From NCBI GenBank assembly GCA_964023205.1, contig OZ026847.1, positions 3,718,819 through 3,782,818 on the forward strand: DNA of 64,000 nucleotides, read 5' to 3'. Position 1 is the stretch's first letter. Each line of letters starts with the position of its first letter. This stretch comes from Lutraria lutraria. Its lineage: Eukaryota > Mollusca > Bivalvia > Venerida > Mactridae. Below are positions 62,501-64,000 of this stretch, one piece after another. The notes beneath the pieces are model-generated. The model was not told the origin of the DNA, made no database searches, and saw nothing but the letters and a program-made list of their open reading frames with translations. Both the position numbers and the translations under genes were made by a program.

Positions 62501-63776
62501 CAAACAAAAGCTAACATTTTATTGATAGTGGTAAGAGCGACCTTGTTGGGTGGTTAATTTTTTCTAAACAAGTGTCTGTGAATAAAACAACTTCACACAC
62601 GAATTCTGCAAACTTACTGAAATAATGTTTGCTTGCTATTTTATATTTGAAATCGCCGTTTTTTATCTCATAGTTCATCATTTACGTATTTTGATAATTA
62701 AGTTAATGTGAGAAATAACAATGGCATAAGGATAACGTAAGGAACTAAAACCAATTTGCTCAAATATATCCCTAAATCACAAAATCATAGTGAGGAATAC
62801 AAGACAACTGGTGATGAATATAAAAAAAATCTGTGTTCAGATAAAAGTGAACTATTTAATGGTAGATTTGATGAATCTTTTATACCTCGTCCTGTGTTTG
62901 TGTCTAAATCAGGTGTATTTGGGATATCATTGACAGAGGAGAACTGGTCCAATGAGTCATGTGGTTGTTTGTCTTCGCGGCGTTTCCTTGCACAAACAGG
63001 AAATAAACTAATAGTTATTCAAATGTAAACATTATACAAACATGGACTAAGCAAATACTTATGTGTAATCGAGGTTACTGGATAGAATATATAGCAGATA
63101 CTTAGTATAAGTCACAATTTGGTTCATTAACAAATCTTAACGTCGATCCTTGAATCAAATTATAGCTAGAAGCCAGTGATCCGACTCAATAGTTCCGTAA
63201 TGAATTCTATAATGCGTTTTTAATGAACTATCAAGGTAAACACTGCAAATATGTGTCCATGGAACAGTTTCATTACCAATAGATATGGCCAAAATTTAAA
63301 TACTGATGACAGGAAGCACAAAGATACTTGAGAATCTGTGTGTTTTGTGTCGGTGTCGCTACATACAATATTCAAATAGGAAACTTTTTGAATCTGGGTA
63401 AGAACCAATTGGAATCTAATTTACAAGATGCACTTTGTAGTAAACCAACTATTCATTAAAATGTTTGATCATTGCTTAAAAGACGTTCAGTGTCAGGTTG
63501 ACATTTACTTATTTACTTGACAATAAAATAGCTGGTTTCTTTTGAAGGCCCATGAGTTGTCACTGTCTTTATGTTTATGTTAGTCAATATAAAATAATGC
63601 ATAATTAGATTTGAATAAGGAATAAAATCAATAAATGAAATTCATGATGACATCCATTTACCATTTGCGGAAGACAAGACATCCAACGAATATAATAGCT
63701 ATCAGCACAAGAGTCCCTGTCACGCCTCCAGCCACCGGACCAGCTACATTTCCAGTATCATCCACAACAGGGGATG
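53506..63776 (-). CDS. receptor-type tyrosine-protein phosphatase, TM and intracellular part (5' end outside)
   Basis: Eighteen phase-consistent exons: 63662-63776, 62886-62986, 61933-62144, 61549-61636, 61221-61285, 60933-60969, 58466-58569, 57962-58087, 57559-57707, 56940-57075, 56441-56569, 56085-56187, 55781-55857, 55303-55437, 54977-55108, 54390-54553, 54034-54169 and 53506-53583 (stop TAA). They give 694 residues. Order: short extracellular end, one membrane helix (GTLVLIAIIFVGCLVFRKW), juxtamembrane region with several Tyr, domain D1, linker ELGLEIEMESEDEK, domain D2, C-terminus SNFAM. D1 has YDHTRVKL, AWPDKSVPD (general acid), HCSAGVGRTG (catalytic Cys, Arg) and QTHEQY, so it should remove phosphate from tyrosine. 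D2 has GWRHEREVPD and HCMNAFERSG, lacking the WPD Asp and the P-loop Gly, so it is probably a pseudophosphatase. The pTyr loop of D1 is NRFKG where NRYxN is usual. The ectodomain class is unknown because it lies past the window. Confidence 0.95.
54731..54920 (-). repeat. tRNA-derived SINE in RPTP intron
   Basis: The reverse strand has CTGCTGGTCCAGTCTTTACT (A box) and CGAGTTCAAATCCCGGACG (B box), followed by a body ending GGTTAGGTGAACTGGCCGCC, a tail word shared with family 2. Confidence 0.75.
58793..60715. mobile_element. 1.92-kb foldback element in RPTP intron
   Basis: Inverted arms of about 712 bp (58793-59505 and 60005-60715), highly similar with a net 2-bp offset, surround a 499-bp loop. 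The ends read GAGTAGTATAGGCGTCTC and the complement of CAGTAGTATAGGCGTCTC, with TTAA at each border (58789-58792 and 60716-60719). No transposase is visible; a 62-codon frame in the loop (59532-59720) has no recognisable motif. It lies between the exons ending at 60933 and starting at 58569. Confidence 0.88.
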
Positions 63777-64000
63777 CTTAAATTGAATAGTGCCTGTTTT
63801 CTGAACGTGTAGTTGTATAACCTGCCAATGCTTCATTGAATTGATTACGTAGGAAAGATGCTTATGAATAAGTAATGCCAGTGTCATACATAAACAAATA
63901 AACTAATTCACTATTACTTTTTAAATCATTAAATCGCTCACAGTTGTGTCTATTTAACATAATACATGCATTAACTAGATCATAAGAACATTTACTCGAA
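63777..64000. other. RPTP intron, right edge
   Basis: Upstream intron of the exon coding the membrane helix. The acceptor (CAATTTAAG) has a weak pyrimidine tract; the next exon is outside the window. Confidence 0.6.

Overview
The window is animal nuclear DNA, AT-rich and dense in introns and repeats. Genes are split into short exons with GT/AG borders, and transposon debris and tRNA-headed SINEs fill much of the rest. The claudin-like exon, the receptor tyrosine phosphatase (RPTP) and the repeat style fit a lophotrochozoan, most likely a bivalve mollusc. That taxonomic call is inference; no marker gene proves it.

Layout. 1-3 kb: repeats, then the first exon of a claudin/PMP22-like gene on the minus strand (3035-3203). 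4.3-4.8 kb: a 33-bp minisatellite. 5.7-6.3 kb: a dead non-LTR retrotransposon tail. 8.1-48.2 kb: a cluster of betaine-homocysteine S-methyltransferase (BHMT)-like genes. Copy 1 (minus, 8099-20741) carries a 1-bp frameshift in exon 3, and its 8.3-kb first intron holds a nested, palindromic PIF/Harbinger transposon array. Copy 2 (minus, 28942-34363) is intact. A plus-strand gene (43843-48219) is intact, and its promoter, exon 1 and exon 2 are tandemly duplicated upstream (40519-40993). 49.2-50.8 kb: a Tc1-like transposon and an inverted fragment of the BHMT 5' flank. 53.5-63.8 kb: the transmembrane and intracellular half of an RPTP on the minus strand, 18 exons, whose ectodomain lies beyond the right edge.

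Each full BHMT copy has seven coding exons of 13, 191, 195, 112, 179, 82 and 281 nt (194 nt for exon 3 of copy 1), giving 350 codons with the three zinc cysteines. The RPTP has a catalytic-looking D1 domain (WPD, HCSAGVGRTG) and a clearly degenerate D2 (WRH, HCMNAFERSG).

The paralogous BHMT segments act as natural controls. Several transposon insertions can be delimited exactly because the sister copy still shows the empty site. I found no convincing new multi-gene system. The most notable structures are the palindromic Harbinger array, the 5'-duplicated BHMT gene, a 3.84-kb TIR element with no coding capacity that I can see, and the 1.9-kb foldback in the RPTP intron. All alignments were made by eye; exon borders rest on frame continuity, splice dinucleotides and family homology.
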